From the NCBI RefSeq assembly GCF_013978595.1, contig NZ_JACDTZ010000001.1:744001-808000 (forward strand): a DNA stretch of 64,000 nucleotides. Direction: 5' to 3'. This DNA comes from Corynebacterium haematomassiliense (GTDB lineage Bacteria > Actinomycetota > Actinomycetes > Mycobacteriales > Mycobacteriaceae). The notes beneath the pieces were generated by a model. The model saw nothing but the letters and a program-made list of their open reading frames with translations, made no database searches and was not told the DNA's origin. The first letter of the stretch is position 1, and every line of letters starts with the position of its first letter. Of the stretch, positions 35,835 to 49,298 are shown piece after piece. Position numbers and translations under genes: made by a program.

Positions 35835-38123
35835 TTACTCGCCGTCCTCGACCGGGACCAACGAGATCTTGCCGCGGTTGTCGATGTCGCGGATCTCCAC
35901 CTCGACCTTGTCGCCGACGTTGATGACGTCCTCGACGTTTTCCACGCGGGTGTTACCGCCCAGGTTGGAGATGTGAATCAGGCCGTCAGTGCCCGGCATG
36001 ATGGACACGAACGCGCCGAACGCCACGGTCTTGACCACGGTGCCCAGGTAGCGCTCGCCCACCTTCGGCATCTGCGGGTTAGCAATCGCGTTGATCTTCT
36101 CAATCGCGGCGTCCGCGGCCTCGCCGGAAGCGGCGGAGACGAACACGGTGCCGTCGTCCTCGATGGAGATCTCCGCGCCGGTGTCCTCGGTGATCTGGTT
36201 GATGGTCTTGCCCTTCGGGCCGATGACCTCGCCGATCTTGGCCACGGGAACCTTGACAGTCGTGATCTTCGGGGCGAGCCCGCTCATCTCGTCCGGGCCC
36301 TCAATGACCTCGGCCATGGTGTCCAGGATGGCGTCGCGGGCGTCGTGCGCCTGGTTCAGCGCGTCAGCCAGCACCTTCGACGGGATGCCGTCGAGCTTGG
36401 TGTCCAGCTGCAGCGCGGTGATGAACTCGCGGGTGCCGGCGACCTTGAAGTCCATATCGCCGAAAGCGTCCTCCGCACCGAGGATGTCGGTCAGCGCGAC
36501 GTACTCGGTCTCGCCGTTGACCTCGCCGGAAACTAGGCCCATGGCAATGCCGGCCACCGGGGCGGCCAGCGGCACGCCCGCGTTGTACAGCGACAACGTG
36601 GAGGCGCACACGGAGCCCATGGAGGTCGAGCCGTTGGAGCCCAGCGCCTCGGAGACCTGGCGGATGGTGTACGGGAAGTCCTCGCGCGACGGGATCACCG
36701 GCAAAAGCGCACGCTCGGCGAGCGCGCCGTGGCCGATCTCGCGGCGCTTCGGGGAACCGACGCGGCCGGTCTCGCCGGTGGAGTACGGCGGGAAGTTGTA
36801 GTGGTGGATGTAGCGCTTGGAATCCTCCGGGTGCAGCGAATCCAGGTGCTGCTCCATCTTCAGCATGTCCAGGGTGGTCACGCCGAGAATCTGGGTCTCG
36901 CCGCGCTCGAACAGTGCGGAGCCGTGGGCGCGCGGGATGAGCTGGACCTCGACCTCGAGGTCGCGGATGTCGGTCACGCCACGGCCGTCGATGCGGAAGC
37001 CCTCGGTGAGGATCTTCTCGCGCACGATCTGCTTCATCAGCGCGTTGTAAGCTGCGCGGATTTCCTTGGACGCCGCCGCGTGCTCCTCGCGGTCATCGTC
37101 GTCGATGTCGAAGTCGTCGAGAAGGCTGTCCTCGATGTCTTCCATGTACTCGTTGGTGGCCTCGTCGCGCTCGGCCTTGCCCTTGATGGTCAAAAGCTTG
37201 GCCAGCTTCTTGGACGCCTTCTTCTCCACGGCGTTGAAGACCTTGTCGGAGTACGCCGGGAAGAGCTGGAACTCCTTGGTCTCCTTGGCCATCTCCTCGG
37301 CCAGGCCACGCTGGGCACGGCACAGCGTCTCGATGAACGGCTTGGCGGCCTCGATACCTTCGGCGACGGTGGCTTCGGTAGGCGCCGGGTAGCCGGCCTC
37401 GATCTGCTTAACCACGTTCACGCCGGCGCCAGCCTCCACCATCATGATGGCGACGTCTTCCTCGGTCTTGCGGCCGCGCTTGCGCTCGACCATGCGGCCA
37501 GCGACAACCATCTCGAACAGGCAGCGCTCGTGCTGCTCGTGGTTCGGGAAGGCCACCCACTGGCCCTCCGGGTGCTTGTCGTCCGCCAGCAGCGCCATGC
37601 GCACGCCGCCGACCGGACCGGAAACCGGCAGGCCCGACAGCTGGGTCGCAGCGGACGCGCCGTTGATTGCCACGACGTCGTAGTACTCCTCCGGGTGCTG
37701 CGAAAGCACGGTGATGACCACCTGCACCTCATTGCGCAGGCCCTTGACAAAGGTCGGGCGCAGCGGGCGGTCGATCAGGCGGCATGCCAGGATCGCCTGC
37801 GTGGAGGGGCGGCCCTCGCGGCGGAAGAAGGAACCCGGGATCTTGCCGGCCGCATACATGCGCTCTTCCACGTCCACGGTCAGCGGGAAGAAGTCGAAGC
37901 CCTCGCGCGGCTGGTTGGATGCGGTCGTGGTGGCCAGCATCATCGTCTCGTCGTCGAGATAGGTGGTGACGGAGCCGTCCGCCTGGCGCGCCAGCTGGCC
38001 CGTCTCAAAGCGGATGGTGCGCGAACCGAAGTCGCCGTTGTCCAGGGTCGCTACTGCCTCGGTGATGCCAAATTCCTCGTCCACGTGGACATCGAAAGCA
38101 TTCTTTGGCTTGAAGTTGCTCAA
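35835..38123 (-). CDS. pnp: Polyribonucleotide nucleotidyltransferase (PNPase/GpsI)
   Basis: 762 residues. Two RNase PH domains are seen (first about 30-245; second from [22 protein letters not shown] near 405 to 600). A KH domain ([19 protein letters not shown] near 628) and an S1 domain ([18 protein letters not shown] near 690) follow. It degrades RNA 3'-5' by phosphorolysis. It lies downstream of rpsO, separated by a terminator, as usual. Confidence 0.97.
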   Translation of the reverse strand: MSNFKPKNAFDVHVDEEFGITEAVATLDNGDFGSRTIRFETGQLARQADGSVTTYLDDETMMLATTTASNQPREGFDFFPLTVDVEERMYAAGKIPGSFFRREGRPSTQAILACRLIDRPLRPTFVKGLRNEVQVVITVLSQHPEEYYDVVAINGASAATQLSGLPVSGPVGGVRMALLADDKHPEGQWVAFPNHEQHERCLFEMVVAGRMVERKRGRKTEEDVAIMMVEAGAGVNVVKQIEAGYPAPTEATVAEGIEAAKPFIETLCRAQRGLAEEMAKETKEFQLFPAYSDKVFNAVEKKASKKLAKLLTIKGKAERDEATNEYMEDIEDSLLDDFDIDDDDREEHAAASKEIRAAYNALMKQIVREKILTEGFRIDGRGVTDIRDLEVEVQLIPRAHGSALFERGETQILGVTTLDMLKMEQHLDSLHPEDSKRYIHHYNFPPYSTGETGRVGSPKRREIGHGALAERALLPVIPSREDFPYTIRQVSEALGSNGSTSMGSVCASTLSLYNAGVPLAAPVAGIAMGLVSGEVNGETEYVALTDILGAEDAFGDMDFKVAGTREFITALQLDTKLDGIPSKVLADALNQAHDARDAILDTMAEVIEGPDEMSGLAPKITTVKVPVAKIGEVIGPKGKTINQITEDTGAEISIEDDGTVFVSAASGEAADAAIEKINAIANPQMPKVGERYLGTVVKTVAFGAFVSIMPGTDGLIHISNLGGNTRVENVEDVINVGDKVEVEIRDIDNRGKISLVPVEDGE

Positions 38124-38206
38124 AAGGATCCCTCTCCTTGAAGGTTCGTGGCGATCATCGGTGCCGCCTTGTCGTGTTTCTCATGCAACGGCCAATGATG
38201 ATAACA

Positions 38207-38241
38207 AAAAACGCCCCACCATGCTGGTGAGGCGTTCTTTT
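38207..38241. terminator. Bidirectional intrinsic terminator between rpsO and pnp
   Basis: AACGCCCCACC (38210-38220) and GGTGAGGCGTT (38226-38236) pair with one bulge. T-runs occur on both sides (TTTTTTG on minus, CTTTTT on plus). Some read-through into pnp is likely. Confidence 0.9.
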
Positions 38242-38273
38242 TGGGCCGAAGCCTTGCGACGGCTTAACGACGC

Positions 38274-38543
<270 letters not shown>

Positions 38544-38646
38544 GAGGTACTCCTTGGTTGTTTCAGTTCGCGTTCTACGGAAAAAGTCTTCGCTGCGCCG
38601 CAACTGCCGCGAACCACAGTCAAATGGCGCAAGACCTTGGGAGAGG

Positions 38647-39597
38647 TTACACGACCGGGGTCTCGCGGGCCAAACCGGTCAACCTGCGCATGAACTCCTC
38701 CAAGAAGCGATCCACGTCCACCCCCACGGCCACGCGGGCAGACTTCACCGGGTCGTTCAGGCACGTCTCGTCGCCGATGGTGCGCCCGCGCGTCTCGCCA
38801 TCCGTGTCCACCTTCAAATTGATCGCCAGCGTGTCCACCAGGGAAGGATCCGCGGCCACCGCGACAGCCAGCGGGTCGTGGAGACCGCATCCGCCGAGGT
38901 GCGGTGCCGTGGTCTCGTACGCCTTGATGTAGTAGTTAGTAGCCGTGGCGAGGAAGTCTCCCCCGGCAGTGCCCAAATCCCCCCACTGCTTAGTCTCCAC
39001 CGTGGTCAGCAACGTTTGCAGGGTGACATCCAGGCCGATCATGGTGATGTCCTCGCCCTGGCGGAACACAAAGTCGGCCGCCTCCGGGTCCTGGTTGATG
39101 TTCGCCTCCGCGCACGGGGTGACGTTGCCCGGCACTGTCAGCGCGCCGCCCATAAACACAATGTGCGCGCGCGAGGCGAAGTTTTCGTCGGCCTCAACCG
39201 CGGCAGCCACCGTCGTGAGCGGCCCGACGGGGACGATAACCAGGTCGTCGCCGTACCGGTGCACAGACTGCACCATGAAATCGACGGCGGATTGCTGCTC
39301 TGCGGCACGTGAGGCGTCGTAAAGCTTCGCCTCCCCAATGCCGTTGACTCCGTGGATGAACTGGGAAATCTCCATGACCTCGAAGCCGTCGCGCTGCGGC
39401 CCGGCGAACACCGGAACGTCCGTCCTACCGAACAGTTCCAGGATGGCCAGCGAGTTTCGCACCGCCTGATCAACTTCGACATTGCCGTACGTGCACGTCA
39501 CCCCGATGAGGTCCAACTCCGGCGAGGCAAGCGCGTACGCGATAGCCAACGCGTCGTCGATGCCGGTGTCCACGTCCAGAATGAGCTTTCGGGCCAT
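38647..39597 (-). CDS. Inosine-uridine preferring nucleoside hydrolase family protein
   Basis: 316 residues. The Ca2+-binding N-terminal motif is DVDTGIDDA (residues 8-16), and [14 protein letters not shown] and [11 protein letters not shown] are typical. It hydrolyses the N-glycosidic bond of nucleosides for salvage. Its ATG directly follows the ribF TAA with AGGAG inside the ribF end, so it is coupled to ribF. Base specificity cannot be read. Confidence 0.88.
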   Translation of the reverse strand: MARKLILDVDTGIDDALAIAYALASPELDLIGVTCTYGNVEVDQAVRNSLAILELFGRTDVPVFAGPQRDGFEVMEISQFIHGVNGIGEAKLYDASRAAEQQSAVDFMVQSVHRYGDDLVIVPVGPLTTVAAAVEADENFASRAHIVFMGGALTVPGNVTPCAEANINQDPEAADFVFRQGEDITMIGLDVTLQTLLTTVETKQWGDLGTAGGDFLATATNYYIKAYETTAPHLGGCGLHDPLAVAVAADPSLVDTLAINLKVDTDGETRGRTIGDETCLNDPVKSARVAVGVDVDRFLEEFMRRLTGLARETPVV

Positions 39598-40569
39598 TTA
39601 CGCCACTCCTAAGATCTCGCGGGTCGTTTCCACGTCACGGGCCATGTTATCCAGCAACTCGTCCACCGAGTTGAACTTCACCATGTCGCGCACTTTGCCC
39701 ACGAACTCCACACGCGCCATCCGGCCGTACAGGTCCGCGTCGCGGTCCAGCACGAAGGACTCCACGCTGCGCCGCGCATCCCCGAACGTGGGGTTGGTGC
39801 CCACGGAAATGGCCGCCGGGTAGCGCACGCCGGGTTGCATGTCTCCGTCGATCTCGCCGTCGTCGATGATGGTCAGCCACCCCGCGTACACGCCGTCCGC
39901 GGGCACCGCAGAGGTGTCGGAGGCGTACTGGTTCGCCGTCGGGTAGCCCAGCTCTTTGCCGCCGCGGCCTGCACCGCGCTCAATCGGCGCGATGACGGAA
40001 AACGGCCGGCCCATAAAGTCGGTGGCCAGTGCGACGTCGCCGCCGGAGAGGTGGTCGCGGATGGCGGTGGAGCAAATCCGCACCTCGCCCTTGCCCAGCA
40101 GCTTGACGATGGTCACGTCCACGCCCGCCTGCTCCCCCAGCTGCGCCATGTCGGTCGCGGTGCCGGCGGCGTCGCGGCCGAAGGTGAAGTTCTCCCCCAC
40201 CAGCACGTGCTTCGCACCCAGGGCGGAAACCAGCACGTCGTCCATGTACTCCGCTGGCGTCAGGCCAGCGAGTTCTTCGCGGAAGTCGATGACCAACAGC
40301 GCATCCACGCCAAGCTCGGCGATATGGCGTGCGCGCTCGTCGAGAGGCATCAGCGCCCTCGGGGTGCGTTCCGGGGCGAAAATGGTCACGGGGTGCGGGT
40401 CGAAGGTAATCACCACGCACGGCACGCCGAGCTCGCGCGCGGTGTCCACCGCTTTGGAAATGAGCAGCTGATGGCCGCGGTGCACCCCATCGAACACACC
40501 GATAGTGACCACCGTGCCGGTTTCCGCGAAGGAATCCGGCACGCTCGAAAGCCCGCGCAGAATATCCAC
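39598..40569 (-). CDS. ribF: Bifunctional riboflavin kinase/FAD synthetase
   Basis: 323 residues. The N-terminal adenylyltransferase domain has GVFDGVHRGHQLLI (residues about 24-37) and VLVGENFTFGRDAAG. The C-terminal kinase domain has GKELGYPTAN and PAAISVGTNPTF. It converts riboflavin to FMN and FAD. The start is GTG at 40569. The promoter overlaps that of divergent truB in only 31 bp. Confidence 0.95.
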   Translation of the reverse strand: MDILRGLSSVPDSFAETGTVVTIGVFDGVHRGHQLLISKAVDTARELGVPCVVITFDPHPVTIFAPERTPRALMPLDERARHIAELGVDALLVIDFREELAGLTPAEYMDDVLVSALGAKHVLVGENFTFGRDAAGTATDMAQLGEQAGVDVTIVKLLGKGEVRICSTAIRDHLSGGDVALATDFMGRPFSVIAPIERGAGRGGKELGYPTANQYASDTSAVPADGVYAGWLTIIDDGEIDGDMQPGVRYPAAISVGTNPTFGDARRSVESFVLDRDADLYGRMARVEFVGKVRDMVKFNSVDELLDNMARDVETTREILGVA

Positions 40570-40600
40570 GGGGACTTAGCGTACGGCATACTTCGGAAGC

Positions 40601-41494
40601 ATGAACGATCCCCTCGCAACCTCCGGAATCGTCGTCGTGGACAAGCTCGCTGGCATGACCAGCCACGACGTTGTCGCCCGCCTGCGCCGTATCTTCGGCA
40701 CCCGCAAAGTCGGCCACGCAGGCACGCTCGACCCCATGGCAACCGGCGTGCTCGTCGCTGGCATCGAGCGCGGGACGAAGCTTCTGGCCCACCTGGTGGC
40801 GGAGGACAAGGTGTACGAAACCACCATTCGCCTGGGCGCCTCGACGACGACGGATGATGCCGAGGGCGAGATCGTCGACAAGCATGATGCCTCTGGGGTG
40901 ACCGATGCGGCGATCCGCGCCGAGGTGGCGAAGCTGACCGGCACGATCATGCAGGTGCCGTCGAAGGTGTCCGCGATCAAGATCGGCGGGCGGCGCGCGC
41001 ACGAGCTGGTGCGCGCCGGCGAGGAGGTGGACATCCCCGCCCGCGAGGTGACCATCCACGCGTTTGAGTTGGGCGAGATCCGCCGCGCCGGCGAGTTCGT
41101 GGACGTCGACGCGCGCGTGCACTGTTCCTCCGGCACCTACATCCGCTCGCTCGGGCGCGACCTCGGCGCCGCCTTAGGTGTCGGGGGGCATTTGATTGCC
41201 TTACGACGCTCACGCGTCGGCTCCTTCTCCCTCACCGACGCACGCACCCTCGAACAGCTCGAGGACTCCGCCGAGCTGTCCCTGAGCCTGGACGAGGCCT
41301 TGACGCGGGCGTGGCCGGTGCTCGACGTGACTGCCGAGGAATACGACGCCCTGGCCATGGGCAAGTGGCTGGAGCCGCGCGGGCTGGAAGACGTCCACGC
41401 GGCGGTGGGACCGGACGGGCGCGCGGTGGCGCTGGTGAAGGAGAAAGGCAAGCGGCTGGCCACGGTGTTCGTGGCGCGCCCGTCGACGTTGTAG
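40601..41494 (+). CDS. truB: tRNA pseudouridine-55 synthase
   Basis: 297 residues. The catalytic aspartate is D44 in GHAGTLDPMATGVL; KVYETTIRLG and the C-terminal CSSGTYIRSLGRDLG segment fit TruB. A CATACT box ends 8 nt before the ATG and no clear ribosome site is visible, so translation may be leaderless. It diverges from ribF and converges with pptT. Confidence 0.95.
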   Translation: MNDPLATSGIVVVDKLAGMTSHDVVARLRRIFGTRKVGHAGTLDPMATGVLVAGIERGTKLLAHLVAEDKVYETTIRLGASTTTDDAEGEIVDKHDASGVTDAAIRAEVAKLTGTIMQVPSKVSAIKIGGRRAHELVRAGEEVDIPAREVTIHAFELGEIRRAGEFVDVDARVHCSSGTYIRSLGRDLGAALGVGGHLIALRRSRVGSFSLTDARTLEQLEDSAELSLSLDEALTRAWPVLDVTAEEYDALAMGKWLEPRGLEDVHAAVGPDGRAVALVKEKGKRLATVFVARPSTL

Positions 41495-41535
41495 ACGGTG
41501 TTGGTTGGGCTGCGGTCGCCGTCGCCGCGCCCGCG

Positions 41536-42198
41536 CTACCGCACGTAGGTGGCCGTGACCACGTAGCCGCAGCGCTCGACCCAGCGGCCCTCGAACAGCG
41601 GCACCGGGGCGGGGCGGGCCAAAAGCTGGGAGGTGAACGTCCCGTCGGTGCGCAGCTCGATTTCGGCTTCGTCAAAGTCCAGCCAGCGCCGGGTCATCGG
41701 GTACCAGCACTTGTAGGTGGCTTCCTTCGCGCAAAACAGGAGGCGGTCCGCCCACGGGTAGCCGTCGGTCTGCAGCCGCTGCACCATCGCGATCTCGGTG
41801 GAACTGGCGATGGAACGCAGCACGCCGTCCGGGAGCGGCTCGGCGGGTTCCGCGTCCAAGCCCATTGAGTGCACGTGCCGGGTGGAGGCGGCCACGGCGG
41901 CGCGCAGCCCGTCGGTATGCGTGAGCGAGCCGGTGAAACCCTCCGGCCACAGCGGCATGCCCCGCTCCCCCCGCAGGATCGCCCCGGCCGATTCCACGCC
42001 GAGCTCGCGCAGGGCCTGGTGGGCACACCAGCGGGCGTCGCCGAACTCGCCTTTGCGCAGGTCCACGGCGGCGCTGACTTCCTTGCGCTCGTCGGGGTGC
42101 AAGTGCTCGTAACGGGTCAGGTCCACGGCGTCGGATGCGTCGTCGGTGAGATAGAACACGCAGCGTGCCTCGGCAGGGAACAGCGCAACGTCTTGCAT
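41536..42198 (-). CDS. pptT: 4'-phosphopantetheinyl transferase (PptT/Sfp type)
   Basis: 220 residues. The ordered motifs are EFGDARWCAHQAL, PLWPEGFTGSLTHTDG, MGLDAEP (Mg-binding acidic pair) and FCAKEATYKCWYP. It transfers phosphopantetheine from CoA to carrier proteins such as mycolate and siderophore synthases. The ATG overlaps the pptH TGA (TGATG), so the enzyme and its opposing hydrolase are co-translated. Confidence 0.9.
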   Translation of the reverse strand: MQDVALFPAEARCVFYLTDDASDAVDLTRYEHLHPDERKEVSAAVDLRKGEFGDARWCAHQALRELGVESAGAILRGERGMPLWPEGFTGSLTHTDGLRAAVAASTRHVHSMGLDAEPAEPLPDGVLRSIASSTEIAMVQRLQTDGYPWADRLLFCAKEATYKCWYPMTRRWLDFDEAEIELRTDGTFTSQLLARPAPVPLFEGRWVERCGYVVTATYVR

Positions 42199-42998
42199 CA
42201 CTGCTCAACCTCCATGACCGGGTACGGGAACGGCTGCGCGGACGGGTGACGCTCCCATTCGCGCGGATAGCCGAGAGACGCTTCGATGTGCTCGATTCCG
42301 TCGACAGTTGTCACCCCCGGCATGTGCAGGTGACCGTACACGACCGCCTTCGCGTTGTAGCGCTGGGCCCAGGTTCGCGTGTGCCGAGTGCCGCACCACA
42401 GGGCAATGTCAGACCACTGCATGCGCTGCACCGGTTCCTGCACCAAGGGCCAGTGGTTGATCAGGATCGTCGGGCCATTGATACGGGACAGCCGTTTGGT
42501 GGTGTAGGCCAGGCGGTCCCAGCACCAGGCGCGGATGTCCACAAAGGGGGCGATGGCGACCTCGTCGGTCATCACCACGTTGTTCTCGTGGGCCGCGGCG
42601 AGGGCCTCCTCCACGGTCAGGTCGCGGGCGCGGAACGAGTAGTCGTAGAGGGTGAACAGCGGGCAGATGGTCACTCCGCCGAAGACCGGGTAGCGGTCCT
42701 CCGGGGTGATCACGCCGATCGAACGCATGGCCTGCACCAGCATCGTGTACTTCTCGCGCCCGCGGTGCCTGTCCGCGGAACGGCAGAACAGCTCATGGTT
42801 GCCGGGCACCCACACCACCGTGTCGAAGCGGTTGGCAAGATCTTCCATCACCTGGACGATCAGCTCCGGGCGCTCGGCTACGTCACCCGCGACAATGAGC
42901 CAGTCCGACGGGTCGGCCGGCTGGATGGCATCGATTTTCGGGCCGTTGCGCTTCACCGCCGCGTGCAGGTCGCTGACGGCCCAGAGCGTGGTGGTCAT
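42198..42998 (-). CDS. pptH: Metallophosphoesterase, PptH-like phosphopantetheinyl hydrolase
   Basis: 266 residues. Metal ligands are D10 and H12 (SDLH), D39 (GDVAE), N67/H68 (GNHE) and the C-terminal GHLH. The mycobacterial orthologue next to pptT removes phosphopantetheine from carrier proteins, opposing PptT. The adjacent, overlapping position makes the same role likely. It overlaps the MATE gene stop by 4 nt. Confidence 0.83.
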   Translation of the reverse strand: MTTTLWAVSDLHAAVKRNGPKIDAIQPADPSDWLIVAGDVAERPELIVQVMEDLANRFDTVVWVPGNHELFCRSADRHRGREKYTMLVQAMRSIGVITPEDRYPVFGGVTICPLFTLYDYSFRARDLTVEEALAAAHENNVVMTDEVAIAPFVDIRAWCWDRLAYTTKRLSRINGPTILINHWPLVQEPVQRMQWSDIALWCGTRHTRTWAQRYNAKAVVYGHLHMPGVTTVDGIEHIEASLGYPREWERHPSAQPFPYPVMEVEQ

Positions 42999-44332
42999 TC
43001 CTCATTCTTACCATCCACGCCAGACACGGCCCACCGCATTGAGCGGAATCTCCACGCCACGCCAATCAACCGCGCCACAACCTGGCCCAGCTGCCCGACC
43101 CAGATGCCGGTAAGCCCCCAGCCGAACGCCCCGGAGGCCAGGATGATCGGCAGCGCCACCCCCAACAGCGAAAACAGTGTGAGGTTGCGCAGAAACGCTG
43201 CGTCGGCGGCGCCGAGCAGCACGCCATCGAGGGCGAAGACCGCCCCGCCCACCAGGATCATCCCGATGAGCAGGAACCAGGGAACCCGCAGCGTATCGAC
43301 GACATCCGGGTCCGACGTGAAGATGCTCTGAATCGGCACAGCGAACACCGCGAACACGGCGGACAGCGCCACCGCGAAGATCATGGAGTACTTCAGCGCC
43401 TGCACCCCCACGGCGCGGGCCTCTTTCGCTCCCCCGCGGCCCAGCGCGGAACCGGTCAGTGTCTGCGCCGCAATCGCCAGCGAGTCCAGCACGAGCGTGA
43501 GGAGATTCCACAGCTGCAGCATGAGCTGGTGCGCCGCCAGCGCCACCACCCCGATCCGGCCGGCCACCGACGCGGCCGCGAGGAGCGAGACCTGGAAGGA
43601 CAGCGAGCGCAAAATCAGGTCTCGGCCCAGTACGAGCTGGCGTTTGATCACGCCCCAGCGCGGCGCCCAGCTGCCGCCGTACCTGCCGTTTTCACGCACC
43701 AGCACCGCCACGAACAGCGTTGCGGTGATGCCCATGCCGATCACGTTGGACACCGCCGAGCCGATCAGCCCGTAGCGCCCCACCAGGATCGGCAGCAAAA
43801 TCGCGCCGGGGACCAGCCCGCACAGGGTGAGGTAAAACGGCAGCTTGGTGTTTTGCACGCCGCGCATCCAGCCGTTTCCGGCCATGATCATCAGTGTCAT
43901 CGGCACCGCAAAAACAGCCACGCGCATCCACTGGGCCGCCCGCAGACTCGTGTCGTAATCGCTGGCGAGCGCTTGGGCGAGAGGCTGCGCGAACAGCCCC
44001 ACAATGAGCGCCAGCAGCGTGCCGACGCCCAAGGCCACCCACGTGGCCTGCACCCCCTCTGCGACAGCCTTGTCTCGCCGGCCGGCGCCGAAGAAGCGCG
44101 AGCTGCGCGCAGTGGTGCCGTAGGACAAAAACGTCAGCTGGGTGGTCACCGTGGACTGGATCGCCGCACCCGCCGCAAGTGCCGCGAGCTCGGCGGTGCC
44201 CAGCCGGCCCACCACCGCGGTGTCCAGAAGCAGGTACAGCGGGTTGGCGGCCAGGACGCCGAGCGCGGGGAGGGCGAGCATGAGGATCTCGCGGCCCATT
44301 GAACGTTGTGTTGCTGGTTGCGAGTTAGTCAT
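42995..44332 (-). CDS. MATE family efflux transporter (DinF-like)
   Basis: 445 residues with about 12 membrane helices. MGREILMLALPALGVLAANPLYLLLDTAVVG and the later GLGG-free repeat halves fit the MATE/DinF family. It exports cationic drugs or metabolites by ion antiport; the substrate is unknown. The ATG at 44332 overlaps the nrnA stop by 8 nt; a longer frame is antisense-like noise through nrnA. Confidence 0.87.
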   Translation of the reverse strand: MTNSQPATQRSMGREILMLALPALGVLAANPLYLLLDTAVVGRLGTAELAALAAGAAIQSTVTTQLTFLSYGTTARSSRFFGAGRRDKAVAEGVQATWVALGVGTLLALIVGLFAQPLAQALASDYDTSLRAAQWMRVAVFAVPMTLMIMAGNGWMRGVQNTKLPFYLTLCGLVPGAILLPILVGRYGLIGSAVSNVIGMGITATLFVAVLVRENGRYGGSWAPRWGVIKRQLVLGRDLILRSLSFQVSLLAAASVAGRIGVVALAAHQLMLQLWNLLTLVLDSLAIAAQTLTGSALGRGGAKEARAVGVQALKYSMIFAVALSAVFAVFAVPIQSIFTSDPDVVDTLRVPWFLLIGMILVGGAVFALDGVLLGAADAAFLRNLTLFSLLGVALPIILASGAFGWGLTGIWVGQLGQVVARLIGVAWRFRSMRWAVSGVDGKNEE

Positions 44333-45317
44333 CGGGCTCCGGGAACGCGTCGAGAAGCTGGCGTATGACCTCGTTGCGGGTGCCGGTGGCGGAGTAGCCG
44401 GCCGCGGCCCAGTGGCCGCCGCCGCCCAGCTGTTGCGCGACGGCGGAGACATCCACCACCACCGAGCGCAGCGACATCGCCCAGTACTTCGGCGCCTGCT
44501 CCTTGAGCACAACGCCGACATCGGTGCCTTCCAGCGAGCGGGAGTAGTCGATGATCGACTCCACCGCCGTCTGGCTCATGCGCGAGTGGATGCCGACTGG
44601 AATCGTCAGCACCGCCACGGACAGACCCTTCGTGGGCACGATCTGGGTCTTGGCCAGCACCTCGCCCATCAGCTGCAAGTCCACAGGGCCCATCGTGTCC
44701 ATCAGGTCGAGGGCAATCTGGCGGGTGTTCAGCCCGTACTCCATCAGCTCCGCGGCGAAGACGTGCATGCGGGGCGTGCCCCAGCGGAAGCTGCCCGTGT
44801 CCGTGACCAGGCCGGCGTACAGGCAGTAGGCGATGTCCGGGTCAAGCTCCACGCCGAGGCAGCCCAGCAGCTCGCGGACCATCACGGTGGTGGATTCGCT
44901 CTCCACAATCAGGTTCATCCCGCCGAAGCCGGGGTTGGTGTTGTGGTGGTCGATCACGATGACCCGCGAGGGGTCCTCCAAAATCGCCGGCATGAGTGAG
45001 CCGGTGCGGTCGGCAGAGGCGCAGTCCACGGTGACCACGAGCCCGTCGTCAGGCAGCGGTGCCCCATAGTGGATGCGGCCCACGCCCGGGATGGTGCGCA
45101 TGTTCGCCGAGTGCGGCAGAGGCTGGCCGATGTAGACCTGCACGTCCTTGCCCAGCTTCTCCAGCCCGAACGCCAGCGCGCACGCGGAGCCGATCGCGTC
45201 CGCGTCCGGCTTGATATGCGCGACCACCGAGATCTTCTCGGCTGCGCGCACACGGGAGGCGGCGGCCTCAAACTGCGCCGCCGCCTCCGGAATGTATACC
45301 GGTGCCTGCTTAGACAT
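44325..45317 (-). CDS. nrnA: Bifunctional oligoribonuclease/PAP phosphatase NrnA
   Basis: 330 residues. DHH family: [12 protein letters not shown] near residue 31, [21 protein letters not shown] with the DHH triad, and the DHHA1 domain ending [16 protein letters not shown]. It degrades nano-RNA and pAp. The ATG at 45317 overlaps the rbfA stop by 8 nt, so it is coupled to rbfA. Any longer frame passes through rbfA and is not credible. Confidence 0.92.
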   Translation of the reverse strand: MSKQAPVYIPEAAAQFEAAASRVRAAEKISVVAHIKPDADAIGSACALAFGLEKLGKDVQVYIGQPLPHSANMRTIPGVGRIHYGAPLPDDGLVVTVDCASADRTGSLMPAILEDPSRVIVIDHHNTNPGFGGMNLIVESESTTVMVRELLGCLGVELDPDIAYCLYAGLVTDTGSFRWGTPRMHVFAAELMEYGLNTRQIALDLMDTMGPVDLQLMGEVLAKTQIVPTKGLSVAVLTIPVGIHSRMSQTAVESIIDYSRSLEGTDVGVVLKEQAPKYWAMSLRSVVVDVSAVAQQLGGGGHWAAAGYSATGTRNEVIRQLLDAFPEPDD

Positions 45318-45756
45318 CGTCACCTGTGCGCTTGTAGGGGTCGCTCTCACCCGCCGGCTTCGCGTTCGCGCGCAGCTTCGCCAGCTCCTCGTCCCGGGCG
45401 CGGGCGCGGTTGAGCAGCTCCTCCATGTGGGCGGACGACTCCGGGACGGTGTCGCGCTCAAAGGCGATCGTCGGGGTAAAACGCACGCTGAGCTGGTCGC
45501 CCACGATCTTGCGGATCTGACCACGGGCGCGGTGCAGCGCCTCTGCCGCCTGGTCGTAATCGGGCTCGTCGTTGATGTCGCGTCCGCGCACTGTGTAGTA
45601 CACCGTTGCGTCATGCAGGTCGCCGGTGACGCGGGTGTCGGTGACGGTGACCAGCTCCAAGCGGGGATCTTTCACTTCTCGCTCAATGGCGGAAGCGACG
45701 ATCGTTTGAATCTGCTTTGCCAGGCGCTGCGCGCGTGGGTTGTCAGCCATGCTCAA
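45310..45756 (-). CDS. rbfA: Ribosome-binding factor A
   Basis: 148 residues. [33 protein letters not shown] is the typical N-terminus, with a KH-like fold and [19 protein letters not shown] later. It matures the 16S rRNA 5' end. A Glu/Lys-rich tail ends GDDV. It follows infB, but two hairpins lie in the 111-nt gap, so expression may be partly uncoupled. Confidence 0.95.
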   Translation of the reverse strand: MSMADNPRAQRLAKQIQTIVASAIEREVKDPRLELVTVTDTRVTGDLHDATVYYTVRGRDINDEPDYDQAAEALHRARGQIRKIVGDQLSVRFTPTIAFERDTVPESSAHMEELLNRARARDEELAKLRANAKPAGESDPYKRTGDDV

Positions 45757-45784
45757 CTCCTTTGTCCGAAACTTTCAATAGTGT

Positions 45785-45822
45785 AACCCCCGCCCTGCGC
45801 GGGTTCGCGCGGAGCGGGGGTT
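45785..45822. terminator. GC-rich hairpin between infB and rbfA
   Basis: AACCCCCGC (45785-45793) pairs with GCGGGGGTT (45814-45822). The loop itself has further GCGC pairing. There is no long T-run, so this may attenuate rather than stop transcription. Confidence 0.6.
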
Positions 45823-45824
45823 GG

Positions 45825-45850
45825 CGTCGTAAAGCAATTGCTTTGCGACG
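45825..45850. repeat. Full 26-bp palindromic form of the dispersed motif
   Basis: CGTCGTAAAGCAA (45825-45837) faces TTGCTTTGCGACG (45838-45850), giving a 13-bp palindrome with a single mismatched pair. It appears to be the two-sided version of the CGTCGATAAGCAA element. Confidence 0.8.
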
Positions 45851-45867
45851 GTTGTCACGCGGCAGTG

Positions 45868-48729
<2,862 letters not shown>

Positions 48730-48834
48730 GTATCTCCTCTTCGTTGTTGCTAGGAGCAGTGCCCTTCCGGCTACTTGCCCCTAGACGTGGTCAGTGACAT
48801 TCATCGCTGATGCTGCTTCATGGTTGCGTACTCA

Positions 48835-49167
48835 TCAGTGTTCAGTCTTTCCTTTTTCGTCTGGGTCTTTTACTTCGTCGCAGTTGCTTTGCGACGACGC
48901 AAGGTACGTACGTACATGACCTAGGTCCACCGCAGTGGACAGACGGAGCGCCCGCCCGAAGGCACGGCGTTGTTCCGCCAGCTCGACCGCGTCCAACGAG
49001 GGCGTGATCCACGCTCCCCGGCCAGGAAGTTTCCTGCCCGGGTCTGCGAGCACCCGCCCTGGCACGTCCGGATCGGCGACGACCCGCAGCAGCTGGGTAT
49101 CGGGCTGCGCGGTGCGGGTGGCGATGCAGGTTCGGGTGCGGATCGGCTGCTTGCGGGCAACACCCAT
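48835..49167 (-). CDS. ylxR: YlxR (DUF448) RNA-binding protein
   Basis: 110 residues. RTCIATR near residue 13 and RKLPGRGAWITPSLDAVELA are the YlxR signatures. Members bind RNA and in Firmicutes modulate RNase P. The gene sits between nusA and infB as expected. I chose the ATG at 49167; a longer frame to 49221 lacks support. The tail carries a CGTCGCA...TGCGACG hairpin, so the last 25 residues may be repeat-derived and not part of the fold. Confidence 0.85.
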   Translation of the reverse strand: MGVARKQPIRTRTCIATRTAQPDTQLLRVVADPDVPGRVLADPGRKLPGRGAWITPSLDAVELAEQRRAFGRALRLSTAVDLGHVRTYLASSQSNCDEVKDPDEKGKTEH

Positions 49168-49298
49168 CCGCGTCCCGTCCTTTCTCGCGTTTATCGTCGC
49201 CGCACCTGAACGTGCGGACACAAAAGCCGTATAACACTGTACGCCAAAACCCGCTGGATCTATATTTCCAGCGGGTTTCCTGGTTACAGCGGTGTTAT

